A DNA stretch of 64,000 bases. Source: Gigantopelta aegis. Its lineage: Eukaryota; Mollusca; Gastropoda; Neomphalida; Peltospiridae. Shown here piece by piece: positions 22,576-35,400 of the stretch. The position numbers were made by a program, and so were the translations under genes. Numbering within the stretch: the stretch's first letter is position 1; each line of letters begins with the position of its first letter. The notes beneath the pieces were generated by a model that saw nothing but the letters and a program-made list of their open reading frames with translations, searched no databases and was not told where the DNA came from. Location: positions 38,866,573-38,930,572 of the forward strand of contig NC_054712.1 of NCBI RefSeq assembly GCF_016097555.1, read 5' to 3'.

Positions 22576-23183
22576 CCTTAAACTTCCTGAATTAACAACT
22601 ACTTCAATGAGGTCATCAGTCATTATATCGAGTACCGACAACCAGAGCAGTAGCCCAAGTTTTGCATTTCCTTATAGAGGAACATACAGTACATGTAAAG
22701 CTAAACTAATTTGAAGAAATAAAGACCGGTTAAATTGCTCTCTCTTTTTTTGTTTGTTGTTCAGATTTAAAAAATATTTTAGTCATTGAAAATAGTTTTA
22801 ATTAAAGACAGGACTTTGGACAAAACTAGTTCTGGTTTTCAGCTCCCGATATATATACATGTATATATATACATCAACTTCTCGTAAAGGCCATAATTTT
22901 TCAAAGATGTTCTTTATAGACAGGTTTAAGGCATCTGTTAATTTATCTTTGTATAACAAAGATGATGTGCTCCACAGACTTTTGATTGTGTCTTGCTCGA
23001 CAGACAAGAAGGACTCGGACTAGATTTGTTTAGACAATGTTAATTAAAGAGACAGTCCCGAGTTTGCCGTACAACTGTTTAAAAAGGTAGTTCTTAAGTA
23101 ACAGAGCCTTTCTTAAGTACTAAAATTACATATTAAATACACTTTCTTCTTCAGAATATCAGTGTCTCTATATTCAATGGTGG

Positions 23184-23887
23184 GGTGAGACGTAGCCCAG
23201 TGGTAAAGCACTCGCTTGATGCGCAGTCGGTTTGGGATCGATCCCCGTCAGTGGGCCCATTGGGCTATTTGTCACTCCAGCCTGTGCGTCATGACTGATA
23301 CATCAAAGAAAGAAATGTTTTATTTAACGAAGCACTCAACACATTTTATTTATGGTTATATGGCGTCAGACATATGGTTAAGGACCACACAGATTTTGAG
23401 AGGAAACCCGCTGTCGCCACTACATGGGCTACTCTTCCGATTAGCAGCAAGGGATCTTTTATTTGCGCTTCCCACAGGCAGGATAGCACAAACCATGGCC
23501 TTTGTTGAACTAGTTATGGATCACTGGTCGGTGCAAGTGGTTTACACCTACCCACTGAGCCTTGCGGAGCACTCACTCAGGTTTTGGAGTCGGTCTCTGG
23601 ATTAAAAATCCCATGCCTCGACTGGGATCCGAACCCCGTACCTACCAGCCTGTAGACCGATGGCCTGCCACGATGCCGGTAACTGATACATCAAAGGCAG
23701 TAGTATGTGCTATCAGATCTGTGGGATAGTGCATATAAAAGATCCATTGCTGCTAATCGAAAAGAGTAGCTCATGAAGTGGCGACAGCGGGTTTCCTCTC
23801 TCAATATCTGTGTGGTCCTTAACCATATGTCTGACGCCATATAACCGTCAATAAAATGTGGAGTGCGTCGTTAAATAAAACATTTCC
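23184..23887 (+). mobile_element. SINE, family S1, split by another SINE
   Basis: Left part 23184-23308, right part 23697-23887. The break is at tgatacatcaaag, duplicated as the target site of the inner SINE. Confidence 0.92.
23309..23681 (-). mobile_element. SINE, family S2, nested
   Basis: Reverse S2 element flanked by a perfect 15-bp duplication, actgatacatcaaag (23294-23308, 23682-23696). Confidence 0.93.
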
Positions 23888-24828
23888 TATATTCAATGCA
23901 TTTCTGGTTATCCTAATATTTGTATTTGCTCAAATTTCATTTTATTTCCGAAAATAATGTTTTTAATACTAATGAAATTATTCGGGAGGTAAAATCCAGT
24001 TTGGGCTACTTACAAACACTGGGACGACTAGAAACACACTGGATATACAGACACTGACAGTCTAAACAAGAAAATATATTAAAGATGTAATTTTAGTAAT
24101 CAGAAAGAAAGGGCTCTACTAGTGGGAAATATCTTAACAATGGGAGACAACTCAGAACATGCTCTGTAATGTTTCTGAAGACCGACACAACCACACGAAT
24201 GTGAAATAAAACCTAACATAACAATTATAACAAATGTTGTTTATGTGCACTGTGTTATACAGTAACGATGATACAAGGACAGTTATTCATTGTATCGTGA
24301 TTAGTAAAGTCTGGTCCCTCAGGTTAAATAGCTACAATCAGAGACATGTTCAGGAGGGTGAGAGACTGTGGTCACTCGCTAACCCAGTATTCGTTCCTAA
24401 TGTTAGATGAATGTGATATGATAGAAGAGGAAGGTACCAGTCAAACTATTTGTGATCACTCGGCCTCCGGAACATGTCACTGTTAAAAAGGCTTTTGCCA
24501 CATTGTGCAAATAAGGAACAAAGGAAATGTACATTTTTATCTGCAAGCAATCCCATTGTTTTATCTGCAAGCAATCCCAATGTATACAAATAAACAATTT
24601 ACCAAAAAATTTCATGAAAAAATTATCCTAAATCAAGTAGGTGAAAAACAAATGTGCAAAAAAAAAGAAGGAAAAAAACAAGGACCCACACATTCATTTA
24701 AAAATAACAAATGTGCAACATGGTGGTTTGTGAGTTTCAATGACTCAGGAACTGTGCTCAATACTGTCTAGAAACAAGAATATTTTACATTTTGATTAAT
24801 TTTATATTCAGCTAATTTTCATGCTTGT

Positions 24829-25052
24829 CTCCAATAAGGTTCAAGCACTGAACTGGGAACACACACACCTCAGCTTTCTGGACTGTCTGTCCAGGACAGT
24901 GGGTTAGCGGTAAGACAGAAGTCAGTGCAGTGTTCTTACGTCACAATGCTGATTTGTCACACCTTACTTTAAATGGGAGCTGGTGCTAGAATCTGAACTT
25001 GGTATCTGCCAACCCTCGATACTGACGGCTTAACCACTGAGGATGGAATTTT
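24829..25052 (-). mobile_element. SINE, family S4, reverse
   Basis: The reverse complement starts cctcagtggttaagccgtca and ends near aaccttattgg; intergenic, about 500 bp before the UBA2 3' UTR array. Confidence 0.65.
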
Positions 25053-25471
25053 TCAAATAACAAGGCAAATCCCTGTATACCACATATACAGGTACACCTG
25101 ATACCAACCACAGAATACTAGTCAGTTGATGTGGTTTACAATTCCCTATTAATCATAATGGTGCACTTACAGATTCATCTTATTTTCTTCCACACAGCAG
25201 AATAATATTTAGATTTTTAATTTATTTTTGTTCCATAATAAAAAATAAAGGTTTCACTTTGTTTTATGTTACTTATTAAATTTCTTTTCTTTCTATAGGC
25301 CTCCACAAATTGATGGTTTTGTTCGTATGTTGATTATACAACTTTATTGGGTATAACCAATTTACCATTCATATATAAAATATACTGAATGAGCAATGCG
25401 TTTCTTATTTTGGTTTTCCATTTTCAAAACAAAAAAAAAGATTATGAAAACCAAATCGGATTATGTATATT

Positions 25472-25477
25472 TTTATT
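25472..25477 (-). terminator. Candidate UBA2 polyadenylation hexamer
   Basis: AATAAA on the minus strand about 490 bases after the UBA2 stop and just past the 21-bp array. Other hexamers lie nearby, so use is unproven. Confidence 0.3.
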
Positions 25478-25534
25478 TCGGCAAAACTCCCTGTCAGGTT
25501 ACACTAATTTTTTATTTGTGGAGGCCTATCCTAC

Positions 25535-25935
25535 ACAACCTTGGAAATGAATTTACTGACACATAACTTGAATTTACTGACAGGTAACCTGAATGTACTG
25601 AATTTACTGACATGTAACCTATATGTACTGACATGTAATCTGAATGTACTGACAGGTAACCTGACTGTACTGACAGGTAACCTGACTGTACTGACAGGTA
25701 ACCTGACTGTACTGACAGGTAACCTGACTGTACTGACAGGTAACCTGACTGTACTGACAGGTAACCTGAATGCACTGAAGGTAAACCTGACTGTACTGAC
25801 AGGTAACCTGACTGTACTGACAGGTAACCTGACTGTACTGACAGGTAACCTGAATGTACTGACAGGTAACCTGAATGTACTGACAGGTAACCTGACTGTA
25901 CTGACAGGTAATCTGAATGTACTGACAGGTAACCA
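25535..25935. repeat. 21-bp minisatellite in the UBA2 3' UTR
   Basis: About 18 units of roughly actgacaggtaacctgactgt (written in full only here as its 21-base period minus one: actgacaggtaacctgactg). It ends 32 bases below the UBA2 stop codon on that strand. Because 21 is divisible by three, several frames stay open, giving spurious repeat ORFs on both strands. Confidence 0.95.
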
Positions 25936-25966
25936 CTGTGAAGATGAACAAAACGATTACAGACTA

Positions 25967-26481
25967 CTAATCGATCTCTATAACATCGTCTGGATTACCC
26001 AGACTCCCGTGTGCTGCTGACACTGGAATCACCGGTACAGGGTCGTCTTCGATCTCAATAACCTCCCCAGAGTCCATCGCAGCCTCAGTGTGTTGCTGAT
26101 TATTCACTTTGGAAACCGACGGCTCTATCTCGATCACCTCCCCCGAGTCCACCATGATTTTGCTCTGTGGTTTCACTCCTTTCAGATATGTAGGCTCGAT
26201 ATCGATTTCTATGACATCATTGCTGTTGTCACTTTCATCCATCTTGGCCTTTTTCGACAAAGTTGAATCATTATCGCCAGTTTCGTCCACCTTTCTCTTC
26301 TTTCCTGTTGTCTTTTCCTCCGCGGCTGACTCAGTCGGAGTAACATCGTCATCCATCTCCTTTCTTTTGGCTGGTGGTTGTGTGTCTTCGGTTTCTTCGA
26401 GTTTTCTCTTCGTTGGTAACGATTCTTCTTCCGCTTCAACGTCTTCCTCTTCCATTATTACCAAATCATCGTCGTCATCTT
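25967..26481 (-). CDS. UBA2: UBA2 terminal exon 18, acidic tail with VIEI repeats
   Basis: Acceptor atttcag ends at 26482. It encodes 170 residues and the stop: acidic DDDDDLVIM start, three basic clusters, then four VIEI motifs at residues 662-665, 688-691, 713-716 and 739-742. The spacing is 25-26 residues, and the protein ends DDVIEID. Motifs of this kind flanked by acidic residues are typical SUMO-interacting motifs. Confidence 0.95.
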
Positions 26482-29400
26482 CTGAAATAATGCAATGAAT
26501 AGAATCTGACAATTCAACAACAACAACAAAAAAAAAAAATATTCAGTTATGAACTTTGGAAAAAAATCTGTAAAACTTTCCTGGGTTTTATAAAGTAGGG
26601 AGTTAAAGAATAAGAACAACAATACTTTCTGGGTAGAACTAAAAATAATCTCTATTTTTTGGGTGAAAATTCCATAATATTCCCTAGGGTACCTCTAGTA
26701 TAATACCAAAAATATCAAGTATGGTAAGCACCACCTTTAAACAGATCCAAATATATACAGCGTCAATATGTAAATATTAATAAAAAAAAAAAAAAAAAAA
26801 AAAATATCAACAAAAATTAACAGGAATAATTTTTATGCAGAGGTTGAATTACAACAAACATAGATGGAAGTAACTTACTTTGTTGTTGCTTCTTTTGATC
26901 CACATCATTTGTTTTAGCATCACCCGAATCCCCATTTTCTCCTGACTTAGATTTCAAGTCTGATATATCACCAATTATTTCAAACTCTTGTTCGTCTTCA
27001 AATTTGTCACTGTAAACACAAAACAAATCTTTGATTTCTGCATCCTTTAAATGCAGTCATATGGTCTTTGACCAACTAACATGATTATTGCATGTGAATC
27101 TTCTAATATATATATACTCTTCAAAAGAAGAAACGCAAAACCACATTGTCGTAACATTTGGAGAATTGATTTAATTATTGAATGGTGAGTCCGATAATTA
27201 CCAAATGTTGCAGGATTGTTCACAATTCACTCTAGTCCATTGTGAGTAAGTGATAGGACACACCACCAAGGTCAAGGTCATCTGGAGTCAATACCGGGTG
27301 TGGCCTCCGCGTGTGTTGACAACTGCCTGGCACCGCCTGCCCATTGAAGCAACCAGAGTACGGATGACGTCCCGGGGGATGGTGGCCCACTCGGCCTGCA
27401 AGGCTGCTGCCAGCTCGGGCAGGGTCTGGGGCTGTGGTTGTCGCTGTCGGAGGCGTCGGTCCAACTCGTCCCATAGATGCTCAATTGGGTTCAAATCCGG
27501 TGATATCGATGACCAAGGAAGGACATTAATGTTGTTGTTCTGTAGGAAAGCCGTTGTGAGACGTGCTGTGTGAGGCCTGGCGTTGTCATGTTGGAATACT
27601 GCGTTGGCGTTGGCCATAACTGGAACGATGTGTGGCCGGAGGATCTGGTCAATGCAGCCCTGTGCATTCAGGTTGCCCTGCACGTGGACCAGGTCAGTTC
27701 TGCCAGTGTGTGAGATGGCTGCCCACACCATGACACTACCCCCGCCGAATCTGTCCACTTCCTGCATGCAGTTTGCCGCATAACGTTCACCACGACGCCT
27801 ATACACGCGACATCTTCCATCATGACGTCGGAGCAGAAATCGGGACTCGTCACTGAACCACACCTGTCTCCATCGCAGTTGAGGCCATTGTCGATGAATC
27901 TGGCACCACTGCAGTCGGAGTCGACGGTGTTGTGGTGTTAAGATGACACCTCGAACTGGACGTCTGGCTCGAATTCCTACCTCACGTAGGCGGTTCCGTA
28001 CGGTCTGGTCGGATATCCTGCGCAAACCTGGTATTGCTGCGGCTGTGGAGGTGGCAGTAGTCAATCGTTCCCGAAGGTGGTGTACCCGGATGTAGCGGTC
28101 CTGCCCGGGGGTAGTGACCCGTGGTCGACCGGATCTAGGGAGGTCACGTGTTGATCCATGTTGCTGGTAACGGTCCCACAGTCTGGAGATGGTGCTTGGG
28201 GACACATGGAATGCCCTGGCAACGGCCGTTCTGGATTCGCCTGCGTCTAGTCGGCCGATGGCATTGTTTCTCTGCGGTTCACTGAGACGTGGCATGTCCT
28301 GGATTGTCAACTGTCGGCCAGATACAGAGGCCAGGCAAGCGAACACCCTGCACTTTTATACTGTCGGTGTTCATGTTGCACGTGCAGACAACGCACGTGC
28401 AGTGGTGACATGGTTTGCACGTGGCTGCGTTTTTGCGAATATTCACATTTTGGAACTTTATTTTACAATAGCTGCGTTTTATCGAATGTAACCGTGGGAA
28501 TGTGTTTGGGACATGCAATGACCTTATATTCACAAAGCATGAACCGGTAGGAAACATAAAATCGGAGTTATAACCCATTTGTACCCTTTTGCGTTTCTTT
28601 TTTGGAAGAGTATATATACATGTGTATATATATTCATCTCATTGCCCCTTTTTTTTTCTCCTTTGAATTCCATCTAGTTTTTTTCCAATCTGGCAGAAGT
28701 AGTTCTGGTACTCACCAAATTTGCTAATTTTAATTTAATTTGGCAAAATAATTTTATTTACTGATTAATATTTTGTGGGAAAATTTAATTCAGGGCACTG
28801 TGCTTATAAAACTGTCAACAGTTTAATGACACCAGAAGCATGCCATTTGTATGAATTTGTCATGACGTTAAAGTCTCTGACTCTCCAGATGCTATTAAAG
28901 ACTTGAGTCTAGACTGAGTATCACAATAATTCTATTTGAGGCACCAAACAGCTATAACAAGCCACACAATTTCAAATTTTTATGGGAGACATTTTTTCAA
29001 TTCTGTGCCCTGTGATCATCAGAATCCATGGAAAACTATTTTTCAGTAATTGTGGTAATGGTGGATTCTGTCACATGATACTGATTAACAGACTTTTGGT
29101 TCTGTGATTTTGCTGACACATTACCGGAAACGATCGTTTTCGTGAGATCCTATGGCTTGCATAGTCTATAGTACACTGGAATGTAGCTAAACATTCTTGT
29201 CATTCCTTTACTGTAACAAAACAAAATTAATAAATGCATTATTTCTCTGCAACTGACAGTTACTATGCTTACACGTGTGCAATTATAACAACCAGCTCGT
29301 AGTTCTGTAGAAAGTCATCGCACTTTAACCGGGTTCCATTGTTAATTGCAAAGTCACTCAGCAATTTGTCCATATTTTCTAAAACAAAAATAATAATAAC

Positions 29401-32400
29401 AATTTGACACAACTGGTCTAAACCAGGGCTTCTAGAAAAAAAAATTAAATCCACTAGGCATGGGATCAGTGATTTTAAAAATTGACTAGCCACGATTAAA
29501 TATTCACTAGCCCTACTTTACTTCAAGTTAATACCATTTTACTAAATAATAGTAATAATTAGATATGTCACCTAAAGAGGGAGAAAGAGCTTAAAAACAC
29601 TAACAATCTGGGTTGGGGTAGTGTCAGGATATTTATATTTACAAAATGGACTTAACTGCAACATTTGACCCCCCCCCCCCCCCCCAAAAAAAATAATTCA
29701 CAAGCCATCTGACATGACAACAGTAGTCATTTACTAGCCCAACATTGAATATCACTAGCCATGGGAGTGGGGCCACCATAATCTAGAAGCCATGTCTGAA
29801 GATACTATGCTTAATAGTTTTAAACCTTTAATTTTTATGGGCTTATCTTTTCATGGTTGTGCTAAAACATACATTTCCTGGGGTACTTAAATTTGTGTTT
29901 CTAAAAGGTAGTCTCATAAATTGGTTTTACATGTATACATATTTTCATTGTGCTCTTAAATTCGTTAACTGCACAAATCCACGAACTGCAAGAAAATTAG
30001 CCTACCACAAACAAAAGTGATTTCACATTAAAATAATTGATAATTTTGTTTTCACATTTGTTTTGCATATCACTTACTAATAGTTACTTTTACAAATAAA
30101 ATAGTGTCTTTATTTACCATCTGTTTCCCCTTCCTCACTGGACACCACGATGCTACCTAGAACAAAACAAAACATTCAACTGTGAATAATGGATTGACAA
30201 AACAAACTGACATGGGACTGATTTTGTCGGATACTGCTACATCTATTCCACTTACTTGTGACAAAAAATCTGGACTTTATTATAGATTAGGGAAATAGGA
30301 AATGTTTTATTTAATGACACACTTAACACATTTTATTTACGGTTATATGGCATCAGACATATGGTTAAGGACCACACAGATATTGAGAGAGGAAATCCGC
30401 TGTTGCCACTTCATGGGCTACTCTTTTCGATTAGCAGCAAGGGATCTTTTATATGCACCATCCCACAGACAGGATAGCACATACCACAGACTTTGATATA
30501 CCAGTCGTGGTGCACTGGCTGGAACGAGAAATAGCCCAATGGGCCCACCGATGGGGATTGATTTATTAGAGATTAATTACATTGTTTTGGGGTGTGCTTA
30601 ACATAGGTGAGTACTTCGAATCAGTAGCCTCCTACTTTGCAATCAGAAATATATTAAATACCCTGACTGAAACAAATTTAACTAGTGATATTGTATGAAA
30701 TTAGGTAAAATATGACCAATATGTCCACTACCATACAATATTTGACATAAGCAAAAAACAAACAAACAGGTTTTTCTTTTTTTCTATGCATATCTAATAC
30801 ATACTGATAGAAAAACACATAAAGGAAGTCATTTAGGAACGAATTAATTAATAATTAATTACTTGAGTAGTTATGTTTGTATAAAATACAGAGATGTAAT
30901 GTCAAGACTAAATGTTAGCACTGTGGGATTAACTGCCAGGCAGTAACAGGGTTAACTTCCTGACACTGTGGATGAGAGTTTTGGTATCACTCAATATTTT
31001 GTTTCTTTTATATGTCCTTTCCAACACGCATAATTTGTTGGTTGTAATTTTTAAATATTCTATCTGTATATATTTACTTTTTGTAAATGTACATTTACCA
31101 CCGTCCCCTCCCCAAAAGCATATTTCATATCCACCCGTAACAAGAGTACCAGTGATGATGATCCTATATGAACTGATAATAAAGATATTCTCCGGAAACG
31201 AAATGTTTATGGACAGACAACACCATACCATAATATTGATAATATGACCCGACAAAGATGGGCGTATAAAAATGCTAAAAATGTTGAATCACATCTAATA
31301 AAATGATGTTTACTCTTTACTAAATATAATATATCAATGAAAGAAAGGAAGGAAGGAATATTTGCTTAACGACACCTCAGCACATCCTAAATTATGGCTC
31401 TTTGGTGTGTAACATATGGCTATATATATATCAATGGAAAAGAAAGAAATGTTTTATTTAAAGACACACTCAACACATTTTATTTACAGTTATATGGCAT
31501 CAGAAATATGGTGAAAGGACCACACAGATAGTGAGAGAGGAAACCCGCTGTCGCCACTTCAGGGGCTACTCTTTTTCGATTAGCAGCAAGGGACCTTTTA
31601 TATGCACTATCCCACAGAAAGGGTAGTACATACCACGGCCTTTGATATACCAGTCATGGTGCAGAAATAGCCCAATGGGGATCGATCCCAGACCGACTGC
31701 GCATCAAGCGAGTGCTTTACCACTGGGCTATGTCCCGCCACCATATATATCACTGGAGAAAGAAAAATAATTTACCAACCTGTTCCTTCAATCTCCACAT
31801 CTGGAGCAACCATGTTCAGTTCACTCTTGAGAATCTGGTGATGGAAATATTAAACTGAACATCAGAACGAAAACAATGCACCAAGTTTATAACAGTATTC
31901 GACTGAATTATTTGATTTAACTTGAATGGTCTTGAAGAAAACGATTATTTTATAGTATTATATGATACAAGTAACTTACTTCCAGTTATATTATGTTAAG
32001 GAGAAAATAACAATTATATTATTGTGAAAACAAAATAATTAAATGAAATTATGTTTGTCAACATTAATCCATTTTCTACTATTTTACTCAATTCTTCACT
32101 AGTTAATTTCTTCTAAGACCTCAAGAGCCAGTTACTACCACAGCATAACAATTCAGCCCCAAAAGGTAGTAACAGGTTTACCTTCTCCTCAAAATACTTG
32201 ACAGTAATCTTGTTGGTGTTGAGAGCGACAGTGACCTCAGGCTTAGAAGAACACACGTAACACTTGGGGTTCGGTTTATCCAATTCACACGGAATCAGCA
32301 ACTTTTTTCTAGGGTTCGGCTGTCTATTTAAGTAAACCTGCAAGCATCAAAAAGTCATTTTATAACTATCTAAGACATTTCAATAAAAGAACTGCTTCAG

Positions 32401-35400
32401 CTTTGCAATAGCAAAACAAAGCAAATAAATAAAAATCTAATAAATATGTGAAAAACAAATACATTAATTAAATAGCCACTGACTCAAGTTCCCGAGATAT
32501 CTATTATTTATGTTCTACATCAAATGTAGTAGGAGCTACAACAAATGCCAATACAACCAGAAAACAATTGGGACTATCAAATTTTTTAATTTAACCAAAA
32601 CATATAGTTTAAGAATGAGTAATTTAATGGTCAGAAAAGCTGTAACAGCCTAAATATTTTACACTGCCAAACAGCCTTAGTCGGTGCCTCTAAGACGACA
32701 CTATAATCAGACACTCACCGCTCTACACTGGTCAATACGGCCGGCTAGGATCTTCAAACCTTCCATGACAAGCAGACCAGCGATTATTGCATTAGTCGTT
32801 GCTATAGCCGGGATGATGTTACCTGCCATGGCTAAAACAAAAACACACACAAAACCCAATTAATAAATGAATTTGGATTCTATCTAAAATACTTTTAACA
32901 TCACATTATTGAATGTTTATTATGTATTCCAAACCATCATGCTGTTTAGATCACTTGTTCCTGATATCATGTAATAATAAAATTTCCCCATAACATTAAT
33001 TACAATTTAACGTCACCCAATTGGTCCAGCTGTACCAATGCAGGTTTGTTAATTTAACGATGAACGTGAAAATAACCTCGTCAGGGAACGTCATAACTGA
33101 TGATGTAACTTTATATTGGTACTGTGTCTTACTGAGCTTTATTGTTTAAGAATAAAAACTCAAAAACTCAAAATCAATATGCTATTACAGGCTTTTAGTG
33201 TTATTAGTGAGCATGTTTCAAATTTAATCATAAGGATTGTCTGTTATTTCTTTTAGTGTTGTTAGTGAGCATGTTTCAAATTTAATCATAAGGATTGTCT
33301 GTTATTTCTTTTAGTGTTGTTAGTGAGCATGTTTCAAATTTAATCATAAGGATTGTCTGTTATTTCTTTTAGTGTTGTTAGTGAGCATGTTTCAAATTTA
33401 ATCATAAGGATTGTCTGTTATTTCTTTTAGTGTTGTTAGTGAGCATGTTTCAAATTTAATCATAAGGATTGTCTGTTATTTCTTTTAGTGTTATTAGTGA
33501 GCATGTTTCAAATTTAATCATAAGAATTGTCTGTTATTTCTTTTAGTGTTGTTAGTATGTTTCAAATTTAATCATAAGGAGTGTCTGTTATTTCTTTTAG
33601 TGTTGTTTGTGAGTATGTTTCAAATTTAATCATAAGGATTGTCTGTTATTTCTTTTAGTGTTGTTAGTGAGCATGTTTCAAATTTAATCATAAGGATTGT
33701 CTGTTATTTCTTTTAGTGTTGTTAGTGAGCATGTTTCAAATTTAATCATAAGGATTGTCTGTTATTTCTTTTAGTGTTGTTAGTGAGTATGTTTCAAATT
33801 TAATCATAAGGATTGTCTGTTATTTCTTTTCCCTTCACTGGGGTACGAATAATAAAAATAAAAAAACATCAGCAAAGTTATAAGTGAACGCCTTTTTTTG
33901 GTTCATACTTTGACATATGAAAAAGAAATATCAGACAATCCTTAATTATAGCGGAAATATACAGTTAACACCACAAAAGAAACACAAATCAAAGTTATGG
34001 TTGAAAATCTTAAATTCTAGAAAATGCTAAAAGGTATACGAACCTGAAATTTTCCTAAATTTCAACACATGTTAAAAACCTTCTGAAAAAATGTTATTTT
34101 ATTTTTTAGCTGAAAATAATATTTGTATTTTTTTGTGTGTACAGTTTAGTTGAAAATGGTCACTTACATTTAATATCGAAGCGAGACTTAAGCGGAATAC
34201 CAAAGATGTGAGCCCTGATGTTGGCGACACACGTCACAAAATTCATGGCCACGTCATCATCCTAATAAAAAAATAATTTCATAGTATTAAAACATCAGTC
34301 TAATAACAAAACAATTTCATATAGTATTAAAACACCATCCTAATAACACAGAACAATTTCACATACTATTAAAACAAAACACATTCTCTAATGCATAAAT
34401 AATGAACAAGTATTCTGAGAATCCTGCTAAAGCAATACATGTCCCCTACTGCATCCAACAGATTTTCTTCTCCTATATTCAGGAAAAAGAGGTAAATTGC
34501 CATGAAGGGTAAACTTAATCTGTAACAGTGTATAACAAAGCTATATACAAAATTTCATTTCAATATCTTGAGGCATTGTAAAACAAATTTCATATATCGT
34601 AAGTTCAAGGGCCATAACTCTGTGCAAAAAGGATACATTGCCATGAAAATCAAACTTGATCTGTAACAGAACATGATAAAGCTATACACCAAATTTCAGC
34701 TCAATATCTTGAGGCATTGCCAAACAAATCCGGAAAACAAATTTGCATATCTCATAAGTTCAAGGGATATAATTCTGTGTTAAAAAGGTAAATCGACATG
34801 AAAGTTACACTTGATCTGTAACAGTACATAATAAAGCTATATATAAAATTTCAATATTTTAAGGTACTGTGACAGACAAGACAGAAATGATAGTCCACTG
34901 GGTTACATCCTCCCCACTCCTCCATGTAATAATACCCCCCCCCCCCCCCAATACTGAAAAATTAAAGTTTGTTTTGTTTAACAACACCATTGATTTATCA
35001 ATCAGGGGCCACTGACTGTCCCATCATTTAGTAATTTTGACAATCTTTAGGAGGAAACCCACTTCGTTTTTCAATTAGTAGCAAGGGATCTTTTAAATGA
35101 ACCATCCCACATTCCACAGAGAGGATAGCACATATCACTGCCTCTGATATACCACTTGCGATACACTGGCTGGAACAAGAAATTTCCCGATGGGCCCCAT
35201 CATCAGGGATCGAACCTAGACCAACCGTGCGTCAGGCGAACTCTTTACCACCAAGTTAAGTCCCACCCATGGGATCTTTTATATGCACCATCCCACAGAC
35301 AGGATAGCACATACCATGGTCTTTGATATACCAGTCGTGGTGCACTGGTTGGGAAGTAGGAAATATTTTATTTATCGACGCACTCAACACATTTTATTTA

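Noticed and set aside
25541-26020. Long plus-strand frame with LTGNLTV repeats
   Set aside because: It is the 21-bp minisatellite read in frame, overlapping the UBA2 end on the other strand; no start context or family.
26109-26498. Plus-strand serine-rich frame
   Set aside because: Antisense shadow of the acidic UBA2 tail exon.
27250-27783. Plus-strand and off-frame ORFs across the Tc1 copies
   Set aside because: Shadows of the transposase frame; the high GC keeps several frames open.
33197-33830. Possible CRISPR-like regular repeats
   Set aside because: Units are contiguous with no unique spacers, and the genome is animal; the same holds for the other arrays.
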